Shown here piece after piece: positions 25,570 through 34,361 of a DNA stretch of 51,452 nt (its first letter is position 1; each line of letters starts with the position of its first letter). Made by a program: the position numbers and the translations under genes. Source of the DNA: Myxosarcina sp. GI1 (GTDB taxonomy: Bacteria > Cyanobacteriota > Cyanobacteriia > Cyanobacteriales > Xenococcaceae). The stretch lies in contig NZ_JRFE01000029.1 in assembly GCF_000756305.1 (NCBI RefSeq), positions 48,601-100,052 on the forward strand. Direction: 5' to 3'. The notes beneath the pieces are model-generated. The model had not been told where the DNA came from and made no database searches. It was given only the letters and a program-made list of their open reading frames with translations.

Positions 25570-26874
25570 ATGGTCAGTCCAGAATATTATTTCATCAGCG
25601 ATCTTCATATTGGTGGGGAAGAAAACTTTACAGCTTGTGACTTTGAAGCAGAGTTAATTGATTTTTTACAGCTTTTAGAGAGCCAGACCAATCCCACAGA
25701 GTTGATTATTATAGGCGATGCTTTTAGCTTTTGGGAAATGACGCGCACTTCTCCCATAACTAAGTTAAAAACGATTATTCAGCAATATCCCAGACTGTTT
25801 GACCAATTCAAACGTACTGGGGAAAAGATTAAAATTACTTTAATACCTGGAAATCACGATTACGAACTCGCTTGTTATGCCGACTACAAAAGCATTCTTC
25901 AAACTTATAATATCGATTTAGAGGAAAAAGAGGTTATTACTCGTTCGCTACTGGGGCGAACTATTTGGATCGAACACGGCAATCAGCATGATAACTTTAA
26001 TCGTATTGACGATTTTGGTAATCCTTATGTTACACCAATCGGCTACTATATTGTCAGTCAAATTGTAGATAGTCTAGTAGAAAAATCCCGCTTTGGTAAG
26101 TATCGGTGGCTCAAAGATATCGAATCTGTTTATCCTAATGAAGCAATTCCCCACTGGTTTTTTTCTAACTATTTTTACAAAGAAATGAGTATTTGGTTGC
26201 GCTGGATACTGTTACCTTTTCTATTGCTGTTGAGCGTGAGTTTTATAATTCTTATTAGTGCGGTACTAGAACGTGTAGGAATTGTTGCTGATGGTTTTTT
26301 TTCTAGACCTTGGTTAGCATTTTTACAGAACTTTGGTTTTGCAGGTGAAGCTTTAAATTTTACGGTAAATTTGGTTATATTCATCGATACGCTATTTTTA
26401 TTTGGTTTAATTCTAGTTTTAATTCCCCTGTCATTTGTCTTTAGAGATATTCAAAAGACCTTACGCCGATATGGTTTTAAAGGCAAAAAGGGTCTAAAAA
26501 TTCAAAAACAAAGTTTATATCTGCAAGCAGCGCAGCAGGTATTCGAGCGCAATCCTGACGTTTTTGCCTTTGTATATGGACATACCCATCAACCTTCTTT
26601 AACCCAAATAGGCTCTCGCTATGTTTTGAATACAGGTAGCTGGCTCAAAAAACTAAAGCGAATTTCTGCTATTTTTCGTTTTTTACCAGCAGTTTACTAT
26701 CCTTCTTTTCAACTTAACTATTTTAAGATTTTTGCTAACGGCGATCGCCTGGAAATTATTTATGAATATTTACCCAAACAGGCACAACCAAATTTAACTC
26801 CGTTAGAGAAGTTAGCAATACTTGGTCGCAGAAAATCTCAACCCATTGCCATTCCTCACAGAACTGTGGTTTGA
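25570..26874 (+). CDS. membrane-anchored metallophosphoesterase
   Basis: This calcineurin-like phosphoesterase has the metal motifs DLHIGGEE, GDAFSFWEM, GNHDYE and GHTHQP. The middle of the protein (about 215-310) carries two hydrophobic helices, absent from soluble LpxH-type enzymes, so it is probably anchored in the membrane with a cytoplasmic catalytic site. LpxH-like UDP-diacylglucosamine hydrolases share the fold, but the substrate is open. I took ATG at 25570 because the fold begins immediately after; a TTG start at 25555 would add five residues. Confidence 0.85.
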   Translation: MVSPEYYFISDLHIGGEENFTACDFEAELIDFLQLLESQTNPTELIIIGDAFSFWEMTRTSPITKLKTIIQQYPRLFDQFKRTGEKIKITLIPGNHDYELACYADYKSILQTYNIDLEEKEVITRSLLGRTIWIEHGNQHDNFNRIDDFGNPYVTPIGYYIVSQIVDSLVEKSRFGKYRWLKDIESVYPNEAIPHWFFSNYFYKEMSIWLRWILLPFLLLLSVSFIILISAVLERVGIVADGFFSRPWLAFLQNFGFAGEALNFTVNLVIFIDTLFLFGLILVLIPLSFVFRDIQKTLRRYGFKGKKGLKIQKQSLYLQAAQQVFERNPDVFAFVYGHTHQPSLTQIGSRYVLNTGSWLKKLKRISAIFRFLPAVYYPSFQLNYFKIFANGDRLEIIYEYLPKQAQPNLTPLEKLAILGRRKSQPIAIPHRTVV

Positions 26875-26929
26875 CAGTCCGAATACAGTCAAATTTAACT
26901 AATGTTGATTCTCGAAACTAGCCAGATAG

Positions 26930-27463
26930 ATGAGTACATTATTTCTTAAAATGAAAACTTTACAGCTACAAAGTACTTTACCCCTCAACGATTCCAACTT
27001 GCCCTATCCAGACCCCTTACATCCAATTGTGGTTCACTTTGTAATTGCAATGGTGTTTTTTGCTTTTTTTTGCGATGTGGTGGGCTATTTTTTTCATAAG
27101 CGACATTTGCACGAAGTGAGTTTCTGGAATTTGTTTGTGGCGACGGCGGCTATCTTTGTGGCAATCTTATTCGGTCAGTTTGAAGCAGGTTTGGCGACAC
27201 CCTATGAAGCAGTACAGCCAGTGTTGAATTTACATACTTTAATTGGTTGGTCTTTAGCGGCAATTCTGGCTTTTATTACTGGTTGGCGATTTGTTATTCG
27301 CAATCGCACCCCCTTAAAAGTTCCTCCTGCTTACCTCGGTGTTGCTACTTTCTCAATCGTTATAGTAAGTCTTCAGGTTTTCCTGGGAACTCAGCTAGTT
27401 TGGGAATACGGGCTGCACGTCAAGCCTGTAGTCGAAGCAATGAACCGAGGAATTATTAAATGA
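26930..27463 (+). CDS. DUF2231 membrane protein 1
   Basis: This 177-residue protein has about four transmembrane helices and the DUF2231 signature DPLHPIVVHFVIAM, with a histidine pair typical of candidate haem ligands (HPIVVH, NLHTLIGW). DUF2231 genes occur upstream of alternative respiratory oxidase operons in cyanobacteria, as here. ATG at 26930 or the internal one at 26951 may be the start; the domain begins later. It overlaps the next gene by 4 bases (ATGA), so the two are translationally coupled. Confidence 0.85.
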   Translation: MSTLFLKMKTLQLQSTLPLNDSNLPYPDPLHPIVVHFVIAMVFFAFFCDVVGYFFHKRHLHEVSFWNLFVATAAIFVAILFGQFEAGLATPYEAVQPVLNLHTLIGWSLAAILAFITGWRFVIRNRTPLKVPPAYLGVATFSIVIVSLQVFLGTQLVWEYGLHVKPVVEAMNRGIIK

Positions 27464-28080
27464 ACTCAGAACTAATCGACCAGTTACAACAATTGGGTAT
27501 TAGATTGGGAGTAAACGGACTGCCTTATATACTGCCCATACATCCAGTTTTGGTTCACTTTACTTTAGGCTTATTTATTATCGGAATTATTTTCGATCTG
27601 GCAGGAACTTTTTTTGCCTGGGAAAAACCAATTCTCAAATTTTTAGATTTACCTGCCGTACGTTCTGGCTTTTATACCGTAGGTTTTTATAACGTATTGG
27701 CGGCAGCGGCAATTACTTTTTTTACCGTTATTGCAGGTTTTTTAGAAATTATGCTGGCGCAACCACCTCTAAATGCTAAAAGTGCCTGGGGGTTGGGTGC
27801 GGGTACGACAATGATTTTACATGGTGTAGGCGGAGTGTTGCTGTTACTAATGATTGTGGCGATGGCTGTCTGGCGAGGATTACAGCGTTATCGCTGGCGT
27901 GCGGGGCGATCGCGCGAAGCATCATGGACTTATCTTTTAATTGGCGTGGCTATTTTAGGCATCATGTACGTTCACGGAACTTTAGGAGCGCATTTAGGCG
28001 GAGATTTTGGCATTCACAATACTGCTGGTAATTTACTTAGAGAAGGTTTAAACCCTAATAAAGTATTAAATGGTATTTAG
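27460..28080 (+). CDS. DUF2231 membrane protein 2
   Basis: This 206-residue paralog of the previous gene has four to five transmembrane helices and repeats the signature (LPIHPVLVHFTLGLFIIG) with a later His (MILHGVGGVLLLLM and MYVHGTLGAHLGGD). It overlaps DUF2231 protein 1 by an ATGA junction. The pair may form a membrane haem protein that hands electrons to the oxidase; this is inference from synteny. Confidence 0.85.
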   Translation: MNSELIDQLQQLGIRLGVNGLPYILPIHPVLVHFTLGLFIIGIIFDLAGTFFAWEKPILKFLDLPAVRSGFYTVGFYNVLAAAAITFFTVIAGFLEIMLAQPPLNAKSAWGLGAGTTMILHGVGGVLLLLMIVAMAVWRGLQRYRWRAGRSREASWTYLLIGVAILGIMYVHGTLGAHLGGDFGIHNTAGNLLREGLNPNKVLNGI

Positions 28081-28267
28081 TTTGAAACCTGTAGTTTTTT
28101 AAGTTGTTTGTTTGTGACAAAAGGCAACAGGCAAAAATTACGTTACAAATGCGATCTATCTCGCTCGGCGATCGCGCTTTGCTATTTGTTTCTGACTAAG
28201 GTAAGAAGCGATCGATTGCCAAAATTTCTAAATTTAATTCAGACAATGGCATTAATTTTACTCAATT

Positions 28268-29134
28268 ATGAAATACAAACAACTGGGCAAAGAGCTTAAA
28301 ATCAGTGCGATCGGACTTGGTGCGATGCCTCTATCAATATCGGGTCGTCCTTCAGAATCGGATGCAATCGCCGTAATTCATCAAGCTCTCGATTCGGGTG
28401 TAACTCTAATCGATACGGCTGATTCTTACTGCCAGGATGAATCCGACAAACATCACAACGAAAAGCTAATTGCTAAAGCACTGCAACAATACCAGGGAGA
28501 CACTAGCGCAGTCACCGTTGCTACTAAAGGAGGTGTCATACGACCTCAAGGAAGTTGGCAGCGCGATGGCAATCCAGAGCGTTTGCGAACTGCCATTCGT
28601 CAAAGCTATGAAGCTCTCGGTGGTTCTCAAGCGATCGGCGTTTGGCAATATCATGCCCCCGATACCAACTATACGATTGAAGAAGCTTTAACTCCCGCTA
28701 AAGAAGCTGTAGATGAAGGGTTAATTCGCTATGTTGGCGTTTCTAACTTTACAGTCGAGCAGATCGAACGAGCGCGCAAAGTAATCGATATTGTTTCGGT
28801 GCAAAATCAATACAATCCCTGGCATCGTCAACCAGAAGTTGATGGAGTGTTAGATTATTGCCAACGAGAAGGATTGATATTCTTTCCCTACAGTCCTTTA
28901 GGTGGAAGCAGTAGAGTCGATCGTTTGCAAGATATTAAAGTTATTGCCGAAATAGCTAAAGAAAGAGCGGTTTCGGTCTATCAAATTGTTTTAAGTTGGT
29001 TGCGTGGTAAATATTCCTGTGTCGTACCAATTCCTGGTGCCAGTCGTGTTTCTAGTATTGAAGATTCGGTTAAAGCAGCCGATCTAGAACTTTCTAATCG
29101 AGAAGTGGAACGAATCGACCGCGAGACGCAATAA
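28268..29134 (+). CDS. aldo/keto reductase
   Basis: This 288-residue TIM-barrel reductase has MKYKQLGKELKISAIGLGAM, the catalytic Asp-Tyr (VTLIDTADSYCQDESDKHHN), Lys (VTVATKGG) and His (VWQYHAPDTN), then a cofactor phosphate region (VVPIPGASRVSSIEDSVKA). It is not closely similar to the one at 17784. It lies between the DUF2231 pair and the cox genes, 73 bases ahead of coxB2, and may be co-transcribed. Its link to respiration, if any, is unknown. Confidence 0.88.
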   Translation: MKYKQLGKELKISAIGLGAMPLSISGRPSESDAIAVIHQALDSGVTLIDTADSYCQDESDKHHNEKLIAKALQQYQGDTSAVTVATKGGVIRPQGSWQRDGNPERLRTAIRQSYEALGGSQAIGVWQYHAPDTNYTIEEALTPAKEAVDEGLIRYVGVSNFTVEQIERARKVIDIVSVQNQYNPWHRQPEVDGVLDYCQREGLIFFPYSPLGGSSRVDRLQDIKVIAEIAKERAVSVYQIVLSWLRGKYSCVVPIPGASRVSSIEDSVKAADLELSNREVERIDRETQ

Positions 29135-29207
29135 GAAATTTAACAAAAAGATGTTAGATGTTTTGATTTGTACTTCAATTTAGCCTATTAAAACTAAAAA
29201 TTATTAA

Positions 29208-30104
29208 ATGCCCAAGTTTTTTGAATATATTTTAATGGCTGTGGGAATGGTAATTATCATTCTGGTTAGCTACTGGTTGGGACAACAGGCATACACTTGG
29301 ATGCCGATTGAAGCTTCTACAGATGCCAAACATATTGACGATTTATTTAGCTTTCTCGTAACTATGGCAGCGGTAATCTTTTTTGGAGTTATCGGTATGC
29401 TAGTTTATTCGCTGATTTTTTATCGGGCTAAATCGGGTGACTATACGGAGGGTCATGCCTACAGACACAACTGGAAAATAGAGGTTGTTTGGTTGGTAAT
29501 TCCTACGGCACTGGTATTGTGGATTGGTATTTATAGTATGAATATCTATACCCGTATGGAGATTGCTGGACCAGATCGGCTTTTAGCAGACTCAGAACCA
29601 GCTTACATCGAAGTAATCGATCGCAACAATTCAAACACGCCAACAACAATCGAAGTAGTTGCCAAACAGTGGGCTTGGGATTTTCGCTATCTCAATACAG
29701 ACATTAGCAGTAACGAACTGCATCTACCAGTCAATCGACGAGTCCGATTGCTGTTACAGTCAGAAGATGTGCTGCATGGCTTTTACGTACCAGAGTTTAG
29801 GATCAAACAAGATATTATTCCCAGTCGCACTATTACTTTTCAATTTATCCCCAATCGCGTTGGCAAATACAAATTACACGACTCTCAGTTGAGCGGTACT
29901 TATTTCGCCACTATGGAAGCAGATGTCTATGTCGATACGGCTGAAGATTATCAGAAATGGCTGACTGAAATTCATGAAGATCGCACTTTAACTGCCAACT
30001 TAGCAGTTTCCGAACACGCGCGATCGCCAAAAAAAGTTTTTAATAGTCACTATCCTACAGTTATTCCCACTCAAACCGACACAATTACCGCAAGCGATCG
30101 CTAA
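29208..30104 (+). CDS. coxB2: terminal oxidase subunit II lacking CuA
   Basis: This 298-residue subunit II has two to three N-terminal transmembrane helices and a cupredoxin domain. The usual CuA ligands are gone: where other subunits have CxxxCGxxHxxM the sequence reads HDSQLSGTYFATM, keeping only the first His (VLHGFYVPEF) and Met. Subunits lacking CuA typify the cyanobacterial alternative respiratory terminal oxidase, thought to take electrons from quinol or another donor. The domain also keeps the structural motif KQWAWDFRY. It begins the coxBAC2 trio. Confidence 0.92.
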   Translation: MPKFFEYILMAVGMVIIILVSYWLGQQAYTWMPIEASTDAKHIDDLFSFLVTMAAVIFFGVIGMLVYSLIFYRAKSGDYTEGHAYRHNWKIEVVWLVIPTALVLWIGIYSMNIYTRMEIAGPDRLLADSEPAYIEVIDRNNSNTPTTIEVVAKQWAWDFRYLNTDISSNELHLPVNRRVRLLLQSEDVLHGFYVPEFRIKQDIIPSRTITFQFIPNRVGKYKLHDSQLSGTYFATMEADVYVDTAEDYQKWLTEIHEDRTLTANLAVSEHARSPKKVFNSHYPTVIPTQTDTITASDR

Positions 30105-30121
30105 ACTTACAGCTATTTTCA

Positions 30122-30149
30122 GTTTTAACTTTTGACTTTTAACTTTTGC
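30122..30149. repeat. tandem heptamer TTTTGAC/TTTTAAC array
   Basis: Four copies of a degenerate TTTTRAC heptamer fill the gap between coxB2 and coxA2, the same motif as at 970. Confidence 0.75.
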
Positions 30150-30154
30150 TATAA

Positions 30155-31822
30155 ATGACCAATTCTCATCCTCATGGCGTTAGCGTTGCCGAGTCTGAAG
30201 GTTCGCCAAGCGAATCTCAAACCAATTGGCGACGTTACTTCAGCTTTAGCACCGACCATAAAGTTATTGGCGTTCAATATCTGGTAACGGCATTTACTTT
30301 TTTTCTAATTGCTGGCTTGTTAGCAATGATCGTGCGTGCCGAACTAATTACCCCTGCATCAGATTTGGTAGATCGCCCTTTTTATAATGCCTTATTTACC
30401 ATGCACGGTACGGTGATGATTTTTTTGTGGATTATCCCGTCTTTGGTAGGTTTGGCTAACTATGTCGTACCTTTGGCAATTGGGGCTAAGGATATGGCAT
30501 TTCCCAAACTCAACGCGATCGGCTTTTGGATAATTCCCCCTGCGGGTATCTTCTTAATCTCTAGTTTTTTTCTGCCTAGTGGTGCGGCACAGGCTGGTTG
30601 GTGGAACTATCCCCCTTTAAGCCTGCAGAATCCTTCAGGAAATTTACTCAATGGCGAACTATTCTGGGTGCTTAGTATCATTCTGTTAGGTATTTCCTCA
30701 ATTATGGCAGCAGTTAACTTTGTCGCTACAATTGTCTGGCTGCGTGCGCCTGGAATGTCTTATTTTCGCCTACCGATCTTTGTCTGGACGGTTTTAACCG
30801 CTCAGTTGATGCAGTTGATTTATCTTCCCGCTTTGACTGGAGTGGCAATTATGATGCTGGCAGATCTTACTATTGGCACTCACTTCTTCCAACCTTTCGA
30901 CCAGGGCGATCCCGTTTTATACCAACACCTGTTTTGGTTTTATTCCCATCCCACCGTATATGTCTGGGCGTTGCCAGCATTTGGCATTTTTTCAGAAATT
31001 ATTCCTGCTTTTAGCCGCGAGCCGTTATTTGGCTACCGTTCTGTGGCGATCGCCACCATTAGCTTTGTGCCTATAACTGGTATGGTGTGGGCGCATCATA
31101 TGTTTGCTAGCGGTACACCCCAATGGCTGAGAATTGTGTTTATGTTTAGTACGGAACTGGTGGCAATACCTACAGGAATTAAAGTTTTTGCCTGGACAGC
31201 TACCATTTGGCGCAGCAAACTACATTTAGAAACACCAATGCTGTTTGCTTTTGGCGGTGTAGTTATGTTCTTGTTTGCAGGTATTACGGGAGTGATGCTC
31301 GGCGCGATGCCTTTCGACCTCCACGTTAACAACACTTATTTTGTCGTCGGACACTTTCACTACATCGTCTACAACACCATTACTATGGCATTGTTTGCCG
31401 CTATTTACTATTGGTTTCCCAAAGTTTCGGGACGGATGTATTCTGAGGGTTGGGGCAAAATACATTTTTGGCTCACTTTTATCGGTGCCAATTTGACTTT
31501 CTTTCCTATGTTTCCTTTGGGCTTATTAGGAATGCTGCGTCGCGTATCTTCGTACGATCCAGAATATGCAGGTTGGAATATTATCTCTAGTTTGGGAGGG
31601 TTTCTCTTAGGAGTTTCGATCTTGCCTTTTATTGCCAATATCGTCAGTGCCTGGCTACAGGGAGCGAAAGCCGCCAAAAATCCCTGGCTGGCTACAGGTT
31701 TAGAATGGACGACTACTTCACCGCCTCCAGTAGAAAACTTTGAGGAAATTCCTATTGTAGACTCGCCGCCTTATGACTATGGCAAAGCTAAATATTCCGA
31801 CCGTAGTTTAGCCAACCAGTAG
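30155..31822 (+). CDS. coxA2: terminal oxidase subunit I (A2-type)
   Basis: This 555-residue haem-copper oxidase subunit I has twelve predicted helices. The ligands are visible: low-spin haem His in TMHGTVMIFLW, CuB and Tyr in WFYSHPTVYVWALP, the CuB HH pair in MVWAHHMFASG, and haem ligands in VGHFHYIVYNT. The proton-channel Glu of HPEVY is replaced (YSHPTVY), which is the A2-type pattern. It should reduce O2 to water in the cytoplasmic or thylakoid membrane, with subunits II and III. Confidence 0.95.
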   Translation: MTNSHPHGVSVAESEGSPSESQTNWRRYFSFSTDHKVIGVQYLVTAFTFFLIAGLLAMIVRAELITPASDLVDRPFYNALFTMHGTVMIFLWIIPSLVGLANYVVPLAIGAKDMAFPKLNAIGFWIIPPAGIFLISSFFLPSGAAQAGWWNYPPLSLQNPSGNLLNGELFWVLSIILLGISSIMAAVNFVATIVWLRAPGMSYFRLPIFVWTVLTAQLMQLIYLPALTGVAIMMLADLTIGTHFFQPFDQGDPVLYQHLFWFYSHPTVYVWALPAFGIFSEIIPAFSREPLFGYRSVAIATISFVPITGMVWAHHMFASGTPQWLRIVFMFSTELVAIPTGIKVFAWTATIWRSKLHLETPMLFAFGGVVMFLFAGITGVMLGAMPFDLHVNNTYFVVGHFHYIVYNTITMALFAAIYYWFPKVSGRMYSEGWGKIHFWLTFIGANLTFFPMFPLGLLGMLRRVSSYDPEYAGWNIISSLGGFLLGVSILPFIANIVSAWLQGAKAAKNPWLATGLEWTTTSPPPVENFEEIPIVDSPPYDYGKAKYSDRSLANQ

Positions 31823-31928
31823 TGGTTCTAATCGATCGGCTTCTCCAGGCAGGGGAGCAGGGAGCAGGAAGTTATTAAGCGATTTTTTATTAGTTAATAA
31901 ACAAAGTATTAGCAAATACAAGCAAGCA

Positions 31929-32600
31929 ATGGAAAGTTACAGTTCAGACCAAGATTTGATTAGAGATGAGCGTCCTTTTCCCTTTCATAAGTGGCGCAAA
32001 AAACTACCTCCCTGGCTGCGGCAGTTTTTACCTACAGGGGGCGGTCATCACCATCGCCAAGAGGAAAAAACACTCTTTGGTTTTGTGACTTTCTTACTTT
32101 CAGAAAGTCTGATTTTTTTCGGCTTTATCGTTAGCTATATTGCTTTACGACTAACCACTTCTCCCTGGCTACCTCCTGGAGTTACGGGACCAGAAATATC
32201 TACCGAGACGATTATCTCAACGATCGTGCTGCTTTCTAGCAGTATTGTTATTTATTTTGCCGAACGCGCTCTTAAAAAACGTCGGCTCAATCGATTTCGC
32301 CTGCTCTGGCTGCTTACAGAATTAATGGGGGCTTATTTTCTTTATGCAGAGATAAAAGAATGGCTCGGTAATGACTTTTATCCTTCTACGGGAATGGTAG
32401 GCTCGACATACTACTTATTGACAGGTTTTCATGGTCTACACGTTGCTGTAGGTATTATTTTGCTAACTATTATGCTCGTCCGTTCGTTTATTCCCCATAT
32501 TTATCGCGATGGTGACTACGGCGTAACGGCAATTTCCTGGTTTTGGCACTTTGTCGATGTTGTCTGGATCTTTTTGTTTTCTTTAATTTATCTTTGGTAG
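31929..32600 (+). CDS. coxC2: terminal oxidase subunit III
   Basis: This 223-residue membrane protein has a basic N-terminus and five hydrophobic helices. The family stretch TGFHGLHVAVGIILLTIMLV and the end ISWFWHFVDVVWIFLFSLIY are typical of cytochrome oxidase subunit III. It follows coxA2 with a 106-base gap containing a GGGAGCAGG heptamer patch. It stabilises subunit I and completes the alternative oxidase operon. Confidence 0.93.
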   Translation: MESYSSDQDLIRDERPFPFHKWRKKLPPWLRQFLPTGGGHHHRQEEKTLFGFVTFLLSESLIFFGFIVSYIALRLTTSPWLPPGVTGPEISTETIISTIVLLSSSIVIYFAERALKKRRLNRFRLLWLLTELMGAYFLYAEIKEWLGNDFYPSTGMVGSTYYLLTGFHGLHVAVGIILLTIMLVRSFIPHIYRDGDYGVTAISWFWHFVDVVWIFLFSLIYLW

Positions 32601-32673
32601 GTTGACATTAGGCGATCGCTCTCAATCTTAATTCGCTCTAAGAACGTACTGCTATAAAACAAATTGCCAACGC

Positions 32674-33633
32674 TTAATTTTTTTCGTATCGTTCGTAAGC
32701 TGCCACAATTCTTTGTACCAGAGGATGACGAACGACATCGGCTTGAGTTAACTCGCAAAAAGCAATTCCCTCGACATTTCGTAAGATATTACGAGAGACA
32801 ATCAAACCCGAAGCCTGGTTCGGAGGTAGGTCGGTTTGAGTAATGTCGCCAGTAACTACCATTTTGGCATTAAAACCCAGACGAGTCAGCACCATTTTTA
32901 ACTGTGCGGGGGTAGTATTCTGCGCTTCATCAACAATGACAAAAGCATTGGAAAGAGTGCGTCCGCGCATATATGCCAGCGGAGCTACTTCTATTTTGCC
33001 TCTTTCCATCAAATCGGGAATTTTTTCAGCATCGATAAATTCATACAGTGCGTCATAAAGCGGACGTAAAAAGGGATTGACTTTCTGCTGTAAGTCCCCT
33101 GGCAAAAAACCGAGTTTTTCTCCTGCTTCTACAGCAGGACGAGTTAAAATGATGCGATCGCACTCATCGTTAAGTAAAGCCGTTACGGCTAAAACAGCAG
33201 CTAAAAAAGTTTTTCCCGTCCCCGCAGGACCGATCCCAAAGGTAATGGCGTGTTGTTGAATTGCTTTAATGTACTGTTTCTGTTTGAAGGTTTTGGCTCG
33301 AATTAGTTCCCCTTTTTTAGTACGAGCGATGACGTTTTTTTGCAGTTCTCCATATTCTTCGGTACGTCCCGTATCTACAGCCTGAAATGCGGTAACAATA
33401 TCTGGTTCGACGATCGCTTTTCCCGTTTCCCATAATGGTTCGAGGGAACGCAAAACTTCAACGCTGCGGGCAACGGCTTTTTCTTTCCCAAACAGCATCA
33501 AATCTTGCCCCCTCAAGACAAATTTAACGCCCGTATATCGGGATAATAATTTTAAATTTTGCTCGTTGATTCCTGCTAGCGCTATGGCACTCTCATTATT
33601 TGGTAGCTGAATAGTTTGGGAGATTTCTGTCAT
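32674..33633 (-). CDS. phoH: PhoH family P-loop ATPase
   Basis: This 319-residue protein has an N-terminal KH-like stretch and the PhoH ATPase domain: Walker A GPAGTGKTFLAAVLAV, RPAVEAGEKLGFLPGDLQQK, Walker B AFVIVDEAQNTTPAQLKM, and VTGDITQTDLP. PhoH-like proteins are linked to RNA metabolism and phosphate stress. It faces the cox operon tail to tail and is divergent from the DUF3038 gene. Confidence 0.93.
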   Translation of the reverse strand: MTEISQTIQLPNNESAIALAGINEQNLKLLSRYTGVKFVLRGQDLMLFGKEKAVARSVEVLRSLEPLWETGKAIVEPDIVTAFQAVDTGRTEEYGELQKNVIARTKKGELIRAKTFKQKQYIKAIQQHAITFGIGPAGTGKTFLAAVLAVTALLNDECDRIILTRPAVEAGEKLGFLPGDLQQKVNPFLRPLYDALYEFIDAEKIPDLMERGKIEVAPLAYMRGRTLSNAFVIVDEAQNTTPAQLKMVLTRLGFNAKMVVTGDITQTDLPPNQASGLIVSRNILRNVEGIAFCELTQADVVRHPLVQRIVAAYERYEKN

Positions 33634-33699
33634 TAAGTATTAAAACAATCGCAGATAATAAACATAATAAGATATGATATCAACTACTATTTACCGACT

Positions 33700-34245
33700 A
33701 TGCAGCTTCCTTCTGTATCGAGATGGCAAGATTGGCACCGTATGCGGCTTCCCGACCTGCAGCAGCTAAATTGGATTGAGTCTTACCTTGATTTAGTATT
33801 ACTAGCTCTAATAGCAATTACCGATCTAAAAACTGAAGCTTTGTTACAAGCGGCTGAAGAATTAGATTTGAAAGTAATTAACGACCGCCTCAGTCGCTGG
33901 CAACAGAGTAAGCCAAACAAACGCAAACCAATAGAAGTAGCAGAAGCGCGATCGCTGGTATTAATTATCTGTCATTTAGCCAAACAGCATCAAGAATCAC
34001 TTCGTCGCGCTGTCAGTCTTCTCGAACGCGTAGAACGGGAACATCGCGATGTCTGTGAAGTCACCTTGTTAAATAACTATATCGATAGATTTATTACTTT
34101 ATATTGCCGCAAAAATGCTACGCCAGGAACTAATGTAGATTTGTCTACCCTAGCCTGGAAACTTTTGACAGACTTATTATTTTACAGTGGTGATAACGGT
34201 CATCGTCTACTCTGGCTGGCAATGGTAGATGCTGCTGATTCATAG
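33700..34245 (+). CDS. DUF3038 protein
   Basis: This 181-residue helical protein matches the cyanobacterial DUF3038 family in length and pattern (LNWIESYLDLVLLALIAI, then VAEARSLVLIICHLAKQHQE). The family is nearly restricted to cyanobacteria and usually lies beside a DUF4335 gene, as here. The function is unknown. It is cytoplasmic. Confidence 0.8.
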   Translation: MQLPSVSRWQDWHRMRLPDLQQLNWIESYLDLVLLALIAITDLKTEALLQAAEELDLKVINDRLSRWQQSKPNKRKPIEVAEARSLVLIICHLAKQHQESLRRAVSLLERVEREHRDVCEVTLLNNYIDRFITLYCRKNATPGTNVDLSTLAWKLLTDLLFYSGDNGHRLLWLAMVDAADS

Positions 34246-34269
34246 GCTTTAGGCTTTAGGTGACTATTG

Positions 34270-34330
34270 TTATAGTAATTCTCTAAATGTTGACTACAGA
34301 TTGATAAATTTTCCCTGCTCCCTGCTCCCT
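34270..34330. repeat. dispersed intergenic repeat A, copy 2
   Basis: The second copy (CTCTAAATGTTGACTACAGA then TTGATAAATTTTCCCTGCTCCC) matches 9284-9339 and continues into a CTGCTCC heptamer run. Confidence 0.6.
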
Positions 34331-34361
34331 GTTCCCTCTGCCTTCCTCTATTCATCAACTT

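Noticed and set aside
28108-28299. 63-codon frame before the aldo/keto reductase
   Set aside because: It overlaps the start of a clear gene in another frame and includes HIP1-like sequence.
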